Of a stretch of DNA of 64,000 nt, positions 17,380 to 27,532 are shown in pieces; position 1 is the stretch's first letter; every line of letters starts with the position of its first letter. The DNA is from an uncultured Chlorobiaceae bacterium. GTDB taxonomy: Bacteria > Bacteroidota > Chlorobiia > Chlorobiales > Chlorobiaceae. The translations under genes and the position numbers were made by a program. The notes under the pieces were generated by a model, which was given only the letters and a program-made list of their open reading frames with translations, was not told the origin of the DNA and did no database searches. The DNA is taken from assembly GCA_903820085.1 (NCBI GenBank), contig CAIJGA010000001.1:1-64000 (forward strand). The letters are read 5' to 3'.

Positions 17380-18039
17380 ATGAAAAAAGCAGACAAGCTT
17401 CAAAACCCTGGAAAAATAGGCATGAAACAAAAAGCAGCTTTCTCTCTCGCTCTGGTTGCGCTGCTGCTCATGGCAGGAGCGGGGCTGTTATGGCTGCCGC
17501 AAAAAATTTCGGTCGAGGCCTACCGCGTTGCTTTTTCGGCTCTTGATGCCTATCGAACGGCGCACCCCGCTGAGAGGGTCCGATGCCTTGCCGTAGTGGA
17601 TTTCTCGAAGCCCTCTTACGTCAAACGAATGGCGCTCATTGATCTTGCCAGCGGAGAGGAGTCATTTTACCGGGTGGCTCACGGGAAAAATTCAGGTGAA
17701 CTCTATGCTACCCGCTTTTCCAATACGCCGGGGTCCGGCATGAGCAGTCCGGGTCTTTACAGGGTTCTTGATACCTATATCGGTGACCACGGAAAGGCTG
17801 TACGCCTTGAAGGGCTTGAGCCTGCAGTGAACGACAATGCGTTCAGCCGCGATATTGTGCTGCATTCGGCTGATTATGTTTCGCTCGGCTATATCATGCT
17901 GAACCTCGTAACCGTCAATGGCCCGAGGATCGGCCGAAGCAACGGCTGCTTTGTCGTTGCCCTAAACGATATCGATCAGGTAACAAAAAAACTCGGCAAC
18001 GGCGGGCTGCTTTACGCCTGGCGGGGCTCCTCAAGGTAA
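17380..18039 (+). CDS. YkuD_2-type murein L,D-transpeptidase catalytic domain protein
   Basis: 219 residues. A single membrane segment or uncleaved signal lies at about 19-40, followed by a periplasmic domain. The pattern GMSSPGLYRVLDTY...GLEPAVNDNAFSRDIVLHSADYV...GRSNGC matches the YkuD_2 family, with H162 and the nucleophile C190 in the SNGC motif. Family members are related to L,D-transpeptidases, which cross-link or trim peptidoglycan through a cysteine acyl-enzyme. An alternative start at the internal ATG at 17422 would remove the first 14 residues. The exact reaction is inferred from the fold. Confidence 0.85.
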   Translation: MKKADKLQNPGKIGMKQKAAFSLALVALLLMAGAGLLWLPQKISVEAYRVAFSALDAYRTAHPAERVRCLAVVDFSKPSYVKRMALIDLASGEESFYRVAHGKNSGELYATRFSNTPGSGMSSPGLYRVLDTYIGDHGKAVRLEGLEPAVNDNAFSRDIVLHSADYVSLGYIMLNLVTVNGPRIGRSNGCFVVALNDIDQVTKKLGNGGLLYAWRGSSR

Positions 18040-18101
18040 TTCACTTGCTTTTCACTTCCGCATAATACAGACAATCCTTTCTCTCGATTTCCCGCAGAAG
18101 A

Positions 18102-18156
18102 ATCATATAGAATACAAAGGAACACCGCTCAGGAATCATATAGAGTGCGATGTTTG
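18102..18156 (+). promoter_or_regulatory. Conserved upstream box of first PEP-CTERM gene
   Basis: ATCATATAGAGTGCGATGTTTG at 18135-18156 is shared, with one mismatch, with 19160-19181 upstream of the next PEP-CTERM gene. A half copy, ATCATATAGAAT, lies 33 bp further up at 18102. The distance from box to start codon is 142 bp here and 138 bp in the other case. The equal spacing suggests a promoter or activator site common to both genes. Confidence 0.55.
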
Positions 18157-18298
18157 TGCAATGGATGATTTATCACTCCAGAACCTTCTACGGGAAGTAG
18201 ATTTTTTGTATTTCTCTTGTGATCGAAAGTGTTGCGAGCCTTTATAATGACCGGGTACCGCATCTCAATAACCTTAAATTCTCATAAATTCCAACACA

Positions 18299-18964
18299 AT
18301 GAAAAAAATTGTTTACGCGATTGTCGCGTTTGTCATGATTGCAATGAGCGGGACGGCTCATGCAGATGTACTTAATTTAGGTGGAAATTACTCACAGATT
18401 GCCTCTCTGGTGAATCCAGGGTCTGGTGTCGTTGCTAGATCAGAGGGTGGAGGATCTATTGAAACCTCTTATCTTGACGGAAGGAAGCTCGACTACCTCT
18501 ACTGTGTTGATCTTTTTACGACTATCTCACCAGGTAGTTATTCTTCTACCACCGTAAACAATCAAGCCGAGATCCATGGTGTTGCGGTAAAGAATGCAGA
18601 TAAGGTTGCTTATCTGTTAGAGAAACATGGCACTGGTGGACAGGGAGATCAGGCAATAGCTCTTCAGGCAGCTATCTGGCACGAAATTTATGGTGCAGGA
18701 GTGTATGACTTAAATTATACCGGATCCACCGCCACTACAATAAATCTGTACGAACAATACCTCACTGAGGCAGTTAATAAATACGGCGACGTGTCGAAAT
18801 TCATCTGGATCAATCCCGATTACGCAACGGGCGCTATGAAACAGGGTCTGGTTACCAGCAGCCCAAATCCCGAACCAAGTACATACGCTCTTCTGGGTAT
18901 CGGCGGCTTGTTTGCAGCATTCAGGTTCAGGAAGTCTCGTATAGCATCAGCAGTCTCAGCTTAA
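18299..18964 (+). CDS. PEP-CTERM protein with a putative thioester domain
   Basis: 221 residues. The signal peptide is 1-23 (cleavage after AHA). The C-terminal sorting region starts at NPEPS (190-194), followed by a hydrophobic helix and the basic FRFRKSR tail, as used by exosortase. The body has the two marks of thioester domains known from Gram-positive adhesins: YCVD with C69, and LQAAIW with Q123, together with DKVAYLLEKHG between them. C69 is the only cysteine, which suits an internal Cys-Gln thioester for covalent surface attachment. The thioester call is my inference from motifs. No exosortase gene is in the window. The A+T content looks higher than in neighbouring genes. Confidence 0.8.
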   Translation: MKKIVYAIVAFVMIAMSGTAHADVLNLGGNYSQIASLVNPGSGVVARSEGGGSIETSYLDGRKLDYLYCVDLFTTISPGSYSSTTVNNQAEIHGVAVKNADKVAYLLEKHGTGGQGDQAIALQAAIWHEIYGAGVYDLNYTGSTATTINLYEQYLTEAVNKYGDVSKFIWINPDYATGAMKQGLVTSSPNPEPSTYALLGIGGLFAAFRFRKSRIASAVSA

Positions 18965-18984
18965 TCCCGCACTTCACCAATGGC

Positions 18985-19015
18985 AACCCGAAGCTCTATA
19001 ACGGGGCTTCGGGTT
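18985..19015 (+). terminator. Hairpin after first PEP-CTERM gene
   Basis: The arms AACCCGAAGC (18985-18994) and GCTTCGGGTT (19006-19015) enclose an 11-base loop, 20 bp after the stop. There is no T run, so it may be a weak terminator or an mRNA-protecting structure. Confidence 0.5.
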
Positions 19016-19159
19016 AACCTATCGTCTTGTTCAGTCCCCCCCATTAATCACCATGAAGCCCACGAACACAGTGCCGACAACATCAACCTTTTTCCCTGAA
19101 CTTCTTTCAGCCCATTTGCCGCACAGGCAGCAACTATATGAACTATTCCCTGAATATGC

Positions 19160-19181
19160 ATCATATAGAGTGCAATGTTTG
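19160..19181 (+). promoter_or_regulatory. Conserved upstream box of second PEP-CTERM gene
   Basis: ATCATATAGAGTGCAATGTTTG matches the box at 18135-18156 in 21 of 22 positions and lies 138 bp before the start codon. See the entry for the first box. Confidence 0.55.
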
Positions 19182-19319
19182 AGGATTGATAATTTTTCAG
19201 TCTATCAGCCTTGACGTGATATATGTTGTTTGTTTATCTTTGACGTAAACAGGTTCCGAATCGATATATATTCCGTATAAGGTTGTTGTCCGAGCCTGGC
19301 AACGTTAAATCTTAAACCA

Positions 19320-20162
19320 ATGAAAAAGATACTTTATTTGATTGTTGTCTTGGCAATGATTGGGCTGAGCGGGACGGCTCAGGCGGTAGCGCCGATAGAA
19401 GGTGACTTGATTAATATTAATTTTGGAGGGAATCCCCAATACACGGGGTTAGCGGCAATAACCCCTCCATTGGTTCCCGCAGTAAATCCACCGGAATTAA
19501 GTCCCGGCAGTGGTACGTATTTTTGGAACAACATCCAATCTGGGGCAGTTAGTCCAACATCTTTAATGTATTCCTACAATACCTTGGCTGACATTCAAGT
19601 AGCTTGGACGGGTTCAATTAGTAACAATTTCCCGTCATTATCACTTTTTCCTTCACCAGAATATGATTTAATCAAGGGACAGTTGAATCCTCCGCAAGGT
19701 GGACCAGGCTTAATTACACTTTCCAATATGGCTCCAGGGAAATATGACCTTTATGTCTATACCCAGAATCCATATGCTTTTTCAGGAATGAAATTAAGTA
19801 TGAATATTATCACTCCCGTCTCAGTAAATCCAGTTGGCGAGACAACACTGTATCCAAGCCCTCTAAATTCGTGGTTTGTTCCGGATCCTAATGTAATCAG
19901 AGGTATAAATACCGCGAATTATACCGTATTTCATCTTGATCAGGAATACCCCTTAGAAGCTACTGCGGAATTGAATTTTACGAGAGAATGGGTGCTGGGT
20001 GAAGGAACAGGTCTTGCAGGCATCAACGCAATACAGCTCCGCTATACAACATTACCAGCACCGGAACCGGCAAGTATGACTCTGCTGGGAGTTGGCGGTC
20101 TTATAGCCGCTGCCCTTCGCCGACTCAGGAAGTCTTCAGGACCGTCAGCAGAGACGGTTTGA
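19320..20162 (+). CDS. PEP-CTERM surface protein of unknown function
   Basis: 280 residues. The signal peptide is 1-22 (cleavage after AQA). The C-terminal tripartite signal is PAPEPAS, a hydrophobic helix (TLLGVGGLIAAAL) and the basic tail RRLRKSS. The mature part is rich in Asn, Pro and Ser, has no cysteine, and looks like a beta-sandwich: NINFGG and GTYFWNN near the N-terminus, MAPGKYDLYVYT in the middle, GINAIQLRY at the end. That layout occurs in several PEP-CTERM exoproteins and may be a carbohydrate- or matrix-binding module. Its signal peptide resembles that of the preceding gene (MKKI..., MSGTA/LSGTA), and both share the upstream box, so they are probably co-regulated. Confidence 0.8.
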   Translation: MKKILYLIVVLAMIGLSGTAQAVAPIEGDLININFGGNPQYTGLAAITPPLVPAVNPPELSPGSGTYFWNNIQSGAVSPTSLMYSYNTLADIQVAWTGSISNNFPSLSLFPSPEYDLIKGQLNPPQGGPGLITLSNMAPGKYDLYVYTQNPYAFSGMKLSMNIITPVSVNPVGETTLYPSPLNSWFVPDPNVIRGINTANYTVFHLDQEYPLEATAELNFTREWVLGEGTGLAGINAIQLRYTTLPAPEPASMTLLGVGGLIAAALRRLRKSSGPSAETV

Positions 20163-20185
20163 ACTCTTCAGAAAAAGATACGCAA

Positions 20186-20212
20186 AAAAGCCCGGAGATG
20201 ATCCGGGCTTTT
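20186..20212. terminator. Bidirectional rho-independent terminator
   Basis: The stem AAAAGCCCGGA / TCCGGGCTTTT with a five-base loop lies 23 bp after the PEP-CTERM stop and 30 bp before the convergent icd stop. The A and T tracts serve both strands. Confidence 0.85.
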
Positions 20213-20242
20213 CTGTTGTTCAGTAATTGTGTAATCAGATAA

Positions 20243-22851
<2,609 letters not shown>

Positions 22852-23718
22852 CTACTCGTACAGACCGACCCGATCTGCAAGTTCCTTGTCGTTGAGTACC
22901 TCATGGGCAAGCTTGATCATGGGAATGGTAGCGCCCATGGAGCTGTAGCCGCCATCATGGAACAGGTTCTGCATGGTGACCTTGCGGGAAAGATCGCTGA
23001 GGATGGTCATGGAATATTCAGCACATTCTTCTGCAGAGGCATTGCCAAGAGGAGACATCAGATCACTGTACTCATACATTTTCTCAAACCCCGGAATACC
23101 GCTTCCGGCCTTGGTATAGGTTGGACTTTGTGATATCGTATTGATGCGGATGGCCTTTCTTGCAAGCCTTGGTCCATAACTGCGGACAATGGATTCAAGC
23201 AGGGACTTTGCGTCACCCATATCGGAGTAGGTCCAGTAATTTCTCTGTGAGGCAATATAGGAAAGCGAGAGAATGCTGCCGCCATCATTGATCGCATCGT
23301 TCTTCAGGGCATAAGAGATAAGCCTGTGCAGAGACAACGCCGAAACATCGAGGGTTTTAATAAACCACTCGTAGTTGAGATCTTCATATGGCAACTGCTT
23401 GCGAATATTCTGTGACATCCCGATGGAATGGACAATAAAATCGACTGGACCGATTTTTTCCTTAAGTTCCTTGAAGCAGGCATCGACATCCTCATTTTTC
23501 GATGCATCACAAACAATCATCGGAGCGTTTCCGCATGATGTCGAGAGTTCTTCAATATTGCCGAAACGCAATGCGGCCGCAACATTTGAGATGGCGATTT
23601 CTGCGCCCTCCCTGTAGGCATGAAGGGCAATCTGCCAGCCGATGCTGCTTTCATCAAGCGGGCCGAAAACGATTCCCTTCTTCCCTTTCAACAAACCATA
23701 GTGCGCTTTCTCAGGCAT
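22852..23718 (-). CDS. fabI: Enoyl-[acyl-carrier-protein] reductase, FabI type
   Basis: 288 residues, SDR fold. It has a FabI-like nucleotide loop (GPLDESSIGWQIA), HSIGMS in place of the usual HSIA, and the FabI catalytic spacing Y-x6-K in YSDMGDAK. It is followed by GPRLARKAIRINTISQSP and the C-terminal FHDGGYSSMG. FabI reduces trans-2-enoyl-ACP with NAD(P)H in the last step of each fatty-acid elongation round. It is slightly longer than E. coli FabI (262) and divergent at the glycine-rich loop, so a related reductase is a minor alternative. Confidence 0.88.
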   Translation of the reverse strand: MPEKAHYGLLKGKKGIVFGPLDESSIGWQIALHAYREGAEIAISNVAAALRFGNIEELSTSCGNAPMIVCDASKNEDVDACFKELKEKIGPVDFIVHSIGMSQNIRKQLPYEDLNYEWFIKTLDVSALSLHRLISYALKNDAINDGGSILSLSYIASQRNYWTYSDMGDAKSLLESIVRSYGPRLARKAIRINTISQSPTYTKAGSGIPGFEKMYEYSDLMSPLGNASAEECAEYSMTILSDLSRKVTMQNLFHDGGYSSMGATIPMIKLAHEVLNDKELADRVGLYE

Positions 23719-23857
23719 GATATAAGCTGATTCTTTAACAAAGATTGGGGTAAATTCCCGTTAACTCAACATTTTAAACATTGAAGATACAAGATTCCCG
23801 TGAAAACTTAAACTCTTTCCCTTTAATTTTTATTGCATCCACTATTAAAACACGCGG

Positions 23858-25159
23858 CTATAACTTCATTCTTCTCATTGAACGGAGTTTATCGAGCACA
23901 TTTTTGTTCACACTCAGCTCGAGCTCCTCCTTTTCGACCACGATTTCCTTGAATACCACCCGAAGCAGGTTATCCTCCCTGATATATTCTTCCATATTGA
24001 GACTGTACAATGCCCGTGGAAGCGTGATGATGCGCTGGGCCCTGTCTACGGTAACAACGATGTCCGTACCCATCCGGCTGACGGTAACCTCTTCGGCATC
24101 CTTGAGAAAGGGTATTTTAATGCAAAGGACTTCGCGATGGTTCTCTGTTGCTGCATTTTTTTTGCTTTCAATCCAGAAATTTTTGCCGGAATAGAAAATC
24201 TTGTCGGGAAGCTGCTCACCGAAAACCAGCTTACTGATATCGTACAGGGCATCGGTTCCGATCGGCTCGGTTCTCTGCAGCTGACAACGGAAAACGGGAG
24301 TCGGGTAAAAAGAGCTGTCGATCTCCAGCAGATATTTGCTGTGCAGATCGGCCCAGAACTCAAAATACTCCCCGACAGTTTTTGACGTAGGCAGAATCTT
24401 GTTGATCACAATACCGTCAACATTGATCCCATAGAGATGCACAAAGGTGTAGGCCCGCTTGGTTTCAAGAATGGAGAGCTTTTCAGGGTTCAATACCAGC
24501 CGGAACGTAACCTCGGGACTGAGGATAAACTTGTTGATATCCTCCATCTGCTTGAGGAGCACATTGACCTCATTAAAGAAGTCATCATCAGGAATGGATT
24601 TGCCGCTCAACGGACGGGCCAGCGACGACATGCTTTTATAGAGCTTGAAAAACTGCTTGCCCATGTTACCCCCGATAATGATTTCAGGGTAGGCAAGAAG
24701 CCGAAGCGTATTTCCTGTCGGAGAGGTATCGAGCACAACAACATCCCATTTGCCGGACTGAGCCTCATCAAGCAAACGGCTTAAAGCGAAAATTTCATCA
24801 AGACCGGGCTGAGTCGTCAGCTCGGTAGCCATGCCGCTGTCAATACCCTTGTTTTTATACGAGGTAGAGACAAACTTCTGAAAGCCGGACATGTTCTTTT
24901 TAAGCTCGTAAATGGTATCAACCTCAAGGCCGTACAAATTCTCCTCGATCTTCTGGGGATCATTGCGGCTTATGCGCATATCAAAAACATCCGACAGCGA
25001 ATGGGCCGGATCGGAAGACATGATCAGCACCTTCTTGTTCTGTCTTGCCAGGGCAACTGCAGTTGATGATGAAATGGTGGTTTTTCCTGTCCCCCCTTTG
25101 CCTGAATAAATGATAACTCTGGTCTGCGACTGATTTTCCGTTAAGTCCCTCGACAACAT
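23858..25159 (-). CDS. ArsA-family anion-transporting ATPase homologue
   Basis: 433 residues. The deviant Walker A GKGGTGKTT (about 20-28) and SSDPAHSLSDVF (switch/DTAPTG-type region) identify the ArsA/Get3 family. VLDTSPTGNTLRLL is the second signature. It has one ATPase domain, not two as in arsenite-pump ArsA, followed by an Hsp20/alpha-crystallin-like tail (RIITLPRALYSLNMEEYIREDNLL shortened here to its pattern). No ars genes are nearby. Single-domain forms may act in targeting or insertion of membrane or chlorosome proteins rather than arsenite export; that is inference. It has its own transcript between fabI and aat. Confidence 0.82.
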   Translation of the reverse strand: MLSRDLTENQSQTRVIIYSGKGGTGKTTISSSTAVALARQNKKVLIMSSDPAHSLSDVFDMRISRNDPQKIEENLYGLEVDTIYELKKNMSGFQKFVSTSYKNKGIDSGMATELTTQPGLDEIFALSRLLDEAQSGKWDVVVLDTSPTGNTLRLLAYPEIIIGGNMGKQFFKLYKSMSSLARPLSGKSIPDDDFFNEVNVLLKQMEDINKFILSPEVTFRLVLNPEKLSILETKRAYTFVHLYGINVDGIVINKILPTSKTVGEYFEFWADLHSKYLLEIDSSFYPTPVFRCQLQRTEPIGTDALYDISKLVFGEQLPDKIFYSGKNFWIESKKNAATENHREVLCIKIPFLKDAEEVTVSRMGTDIVVTVDRAQRIITLPRALYSLNMEEYIREDNLLRVVFKEIVVEKEELELSVNKNVLDKLRSMRRMKL

Positions 25160-25256
25160 AAAAAACTCCCCTTGTTAAAGGTCAATAATCCCAAAAGGCA
25201 ATCCCTCTTCGGGAGGCTAAAACCATCAGTTGCACAAAGTACCATTTTTCCCCTGC

Positions 25257-25841
25257 TTAGAGAAAAACAATCTTTTTCTGCAGGGCACGGCTGAGTTGCC
25301 GCATATACTCCTCATGTTCAATTTCAACAGCACCCAGTTTTGCAAGATGGGGGTTCATGATCTGGGCATCGAGCAGCAGATAGCCTCTCCCGTTCAAATG
25401 GGCAACCAGCCGGTCAAACGCTATGCGGGAAGCGGAGGCTCGGCGGGAAAACATCGATTCTCCAAAAAAGGCAGCCCCCATGGCTATTCCATACAAGCCG
25501 CCAACAAGCTCACCCTGATACCAGCTTTCAATACTGTGGGCAAAACCAAGACGGTGCAGCTTGATATAAGCTTCCATAATCTCTTCGGAAATCCAGGTTG
25601 CGGAATCACTTTTTCGGGGTGCTGCACACCCTTTGATGACACCCTCGAACTCCTGGTCAAAGGTGATGCTGAACTCATTTTTTCTGATGAGGCGAAGAGC
25701 ATCTCGAGAGGCCCGGTAGGTATCAAGATTAAAAACAGCCCTTTTGTAGGGCTGGCACCAGTAAACTTTTTCGTCATGCGGATCCGACATCGGGAAAAAG
25801 CCCTGGGCGTAAGCTCTGAGAAGTTCATCAATACGGATCAT
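25257..25841 (-). CDS. aat: Leucyl/phenylalanyl-tRNA-protein transferase
   Basis: 194 residues. Conserved blocks are YAQGFFPM, WCQPYKRAVF, and the core WYQGELVGGLYGIAMGAAFFGESMFSR, quoted in part. The enzyme attaches Leu or Phe from aminoacyl-tRNA to proteins with N-terminal Arg or Lys, marking them for ClpS/ClpAP degradation (N-end rule). Length is at the short end of the family. The nitroreductase and glycosyltransferase genes lie upstream on the same strand, so the three may form one transcript. Confidence 0.93.
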   Translation of the reverse strand: MIRIDELLRAYAQGFFPMSDPHDEKVYWCQPYKRAVFNLDTYRASRDALRLIRKNEFSITFDQEFEGVIKGCAAPRKSDSATWISEEIMEAYIKLHRLGFAHSIESWYQGELVGGLYGIAMGAAFFGESMFSRRASASRIAFDRLVAHLNGRGYLLLDAQIMNPHLAKLGAVEIEHEEYMRQLSRALQKKIVFL

Positions 25842-25866
25842 CTGTCGGAAAGGAGTCCCATAGCGG

Positions 25867-26445
25867 TTAGAGAAAGTTCAAGAGAACATCGTCAACCGTT
25901 CGTTTGGGCACATGATGCAAGCCATTCGCATCCCTGAAATAGCGAACAGAATCATCATCCCGCATCTGATCAATGACAACCGTCTCTGCAGGTTTTCCCA
26001 GGGCAATGACCATGAGCAGTGAAAACCTTTCCGGGATTTTCAGCAGCTCCCGTATTTTCTGGCGGTCAAGGGAGCCAAGAATGCAGCCGCCAAGACCCGA
26101 AGCGGTCGCTCCGAGAAGCATGGTCTGAGCTGCTATCCCGCTGTCGCAGGCAAATTCAGTGCTCACCATAAGATCACCAAGCATGACAATATAGGCCCGG
26201 GGACGTTCACCTTCAGCGGGACCTGACCAGTCAGCAAGATATCCCGCCCACGAAAGACAGGGATATAGAGCCTCAACCAGAGCAGGCTCACAAACCGCCA
26301 TAAATTTGAGGGGCTGAAGATTTTTGGCCGACGGGACGTAGCAGGCAAGTTCAACAAGATCCCGCACCGTATCTTCCGCAACAGGGAAAGCACCCTCAAA
26401 TCTCCGGTAGCTGCGGCATTTCGTTACAAGATCCCTGAAATGCAT
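25867..26445 (-). CDS. Nitroreductase-family FMN oxidoreductase
   Basis: 192 residues from the ATG at 26445; a TTG at 26460 overlapping the upstream stop is also possible. The N-terminus RDLVTKCRSYRRFEG carries the FMN-phosphate-binding arginines, followed by ACYVPSAKNLQPLKF, and GLGGCILGS is the second flavin contact. These enzymes use NAD(P)H to reduce nitro compounds, quinones or flavins; the true substrate here is not known. The start abuts the stop of the upstream glycosyltransferase gene, implying coupling. The spacing to aat is 25 bp. Confidence 0.88.
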   Translation of the reverse strand: MHFRDLVTKCRSYRRFEGAFPVAEDTVRDLVELACYVPSAKNLQPLKFMAVCEPALVEALYPCLSWAGYLADWSGPAEGERPRAYIVMLGDLMVSTEFACDSGIAAQTMLLGATASGLGGCILGSLDRQKIRELLKIPERFSLLMVIALGKPAETVVIDQMRDDDSVRYFRDANGLHHVPKRTVDDVLLNFL

Positions 26446-26456
26446 ATCCGTTCCGT

Positions 26457-27488
26457 TCAAGACATTTCCGCCCAGGCGGCGTCAGTATATTTCTTCAGCT
26501 CATCCCACTCGCCGCTGCCTATCCATTCAGAAATATAATCCACCGTCCGGGCATAATGCAAGGGCTCCCGGCAGGGCTGCTGCAGCCATTCGGCAAGAAC
26601 TGATCCTTCAAGGGTGTCCATAGCCATACCATATCCGAGCTCCACCATACCAAGTGCATTGGATTGCTGCTCTATCTGGCCATCAAGAGGCCTGAGCAGC
26701 AGCTTCTTGCCGAGATGAAGCGCCTCGCCGGGAAGCTCAAATCCCGCGTTACAGACAACGCCATTGCATTCCATCAGATCGTCAAGAAAGCCTTTTCGGG
26801 AATATTCCCTGAAATGGAGATGCCCGTCATCACGATTTTCATGCACTTTACCGTAAACAAAAAAGACGTATTCATCAAACGGACCAAGAAACTCCACAAT
26901 ATCCTCAACCTCTTCAAATGGCAGATAAACCAGGATTTTCTTTTTGATAACCGTCACACTGCTATGATCATACAGCGTCGCAGGGATAACTGGTGGAAAC
27001 AGGGGCTGATTGAAACTGCTCCAGTGGAGCCCGGCATTGTAACGGGCCGGAGCAAAATTCAGCAGAACAAATTTTTCAAAAAAAGTGCCCGGTCCAACTG
27101 GAATATCATATTTGAATGCATATTGATGACCGAAACCAACGGAGGGGATATTTCGTGTTCTTGCAACCATTGAGGTAATCGGATCAAAGTCGGTAACAAT
27201 CAAATCAACCCCGCTGGTATCAAGCGTGACGATATCCGACATCAGACGAACAAGATCAAGCTGAAACATCGTTTCGACATAGTTCATCTTTCCGTTGCGG
27301 GTTACCAGTGTCATCCCTTTCATGACACGGTAGGGCTCAAATATTTCTATCTCCTTCAACTCACTCTCTTTTCTGCCGCTGATAATGACCTCTACATCGT
27401 GGCCATCCTCCTTGAGCTTTCGAACAAGTTCTCGACTTCGGCTGATATGACCGTTTCCCGTACCCTGAACCCCGAAAAGGATCTTCAT
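26457..27488 (-). CDS. MJ1255/VC2487-type glycosyltransferase
   Basis: About 343 residues from MKILFGVQGTGNGHISRS; a start four codons earlier (27500) is possible. The Gly-rich N-terminal GTGNGHISRS motif and the C-terminal CNAGFELPGEALHLGKKLLLRP belong to GT-B glycosyltransferases of the MJ1255/VC2487 family, related to UDP-glycosyltransferases and MurG. The C-terminal block binds the nucleotide sugar. No signal or membrane helix is seen. Acceptor and sugar are unknown. It heads a likely operon with the nitroreductase and aat. Confidence 0.85.
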   Translation of the reverse strand: MKILFGVQGTGNGHISRSRELVRKLKEDGHDVEVIISGRKESELKEIEIFEPYRVMKGMTLVTRNGKMNYVETMFQLDLVRLMSDIVTLDTSGVDLIVTDFDPITSMVARTRNIPSVGFGHQYAFKYDIPVGPGTFFEKFVLLNFAPARYNAGLHWSSFNQPLFPPVIPATLYDHSSVTVIKKKILVYLPFEEVEDIVEFLGPFDEYVFFVYGKVHENRDDGHLHFREYSRKGFLDDLMECNGVVCNAGFELPGEALHLGKKLLLRPLDGQIEQQSNALGMVELGYGMAMDTLEGSVLAEWLQQPCREPLHYARTVDYISEWIGSGEWDELKKYTDAAWAEMS

Positions 27489-27532
27489 ACTGCTGAACAT
27501 TTAGTCGTGTTGTACAGGCGCTTTAGCATAGG

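Larger units (their letters stand above)
18965..19319. other. Intergenic region between the two PEP-CTERM genes
   Basis: 355 bp without a gene. It holds a hairpin at 18985-19015 and the shared box at 19160-19181. The part next to the start codon (19200-19319) is AT-rich, with no obvious sigma-70 consensus pair. Confidence 0.7.
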
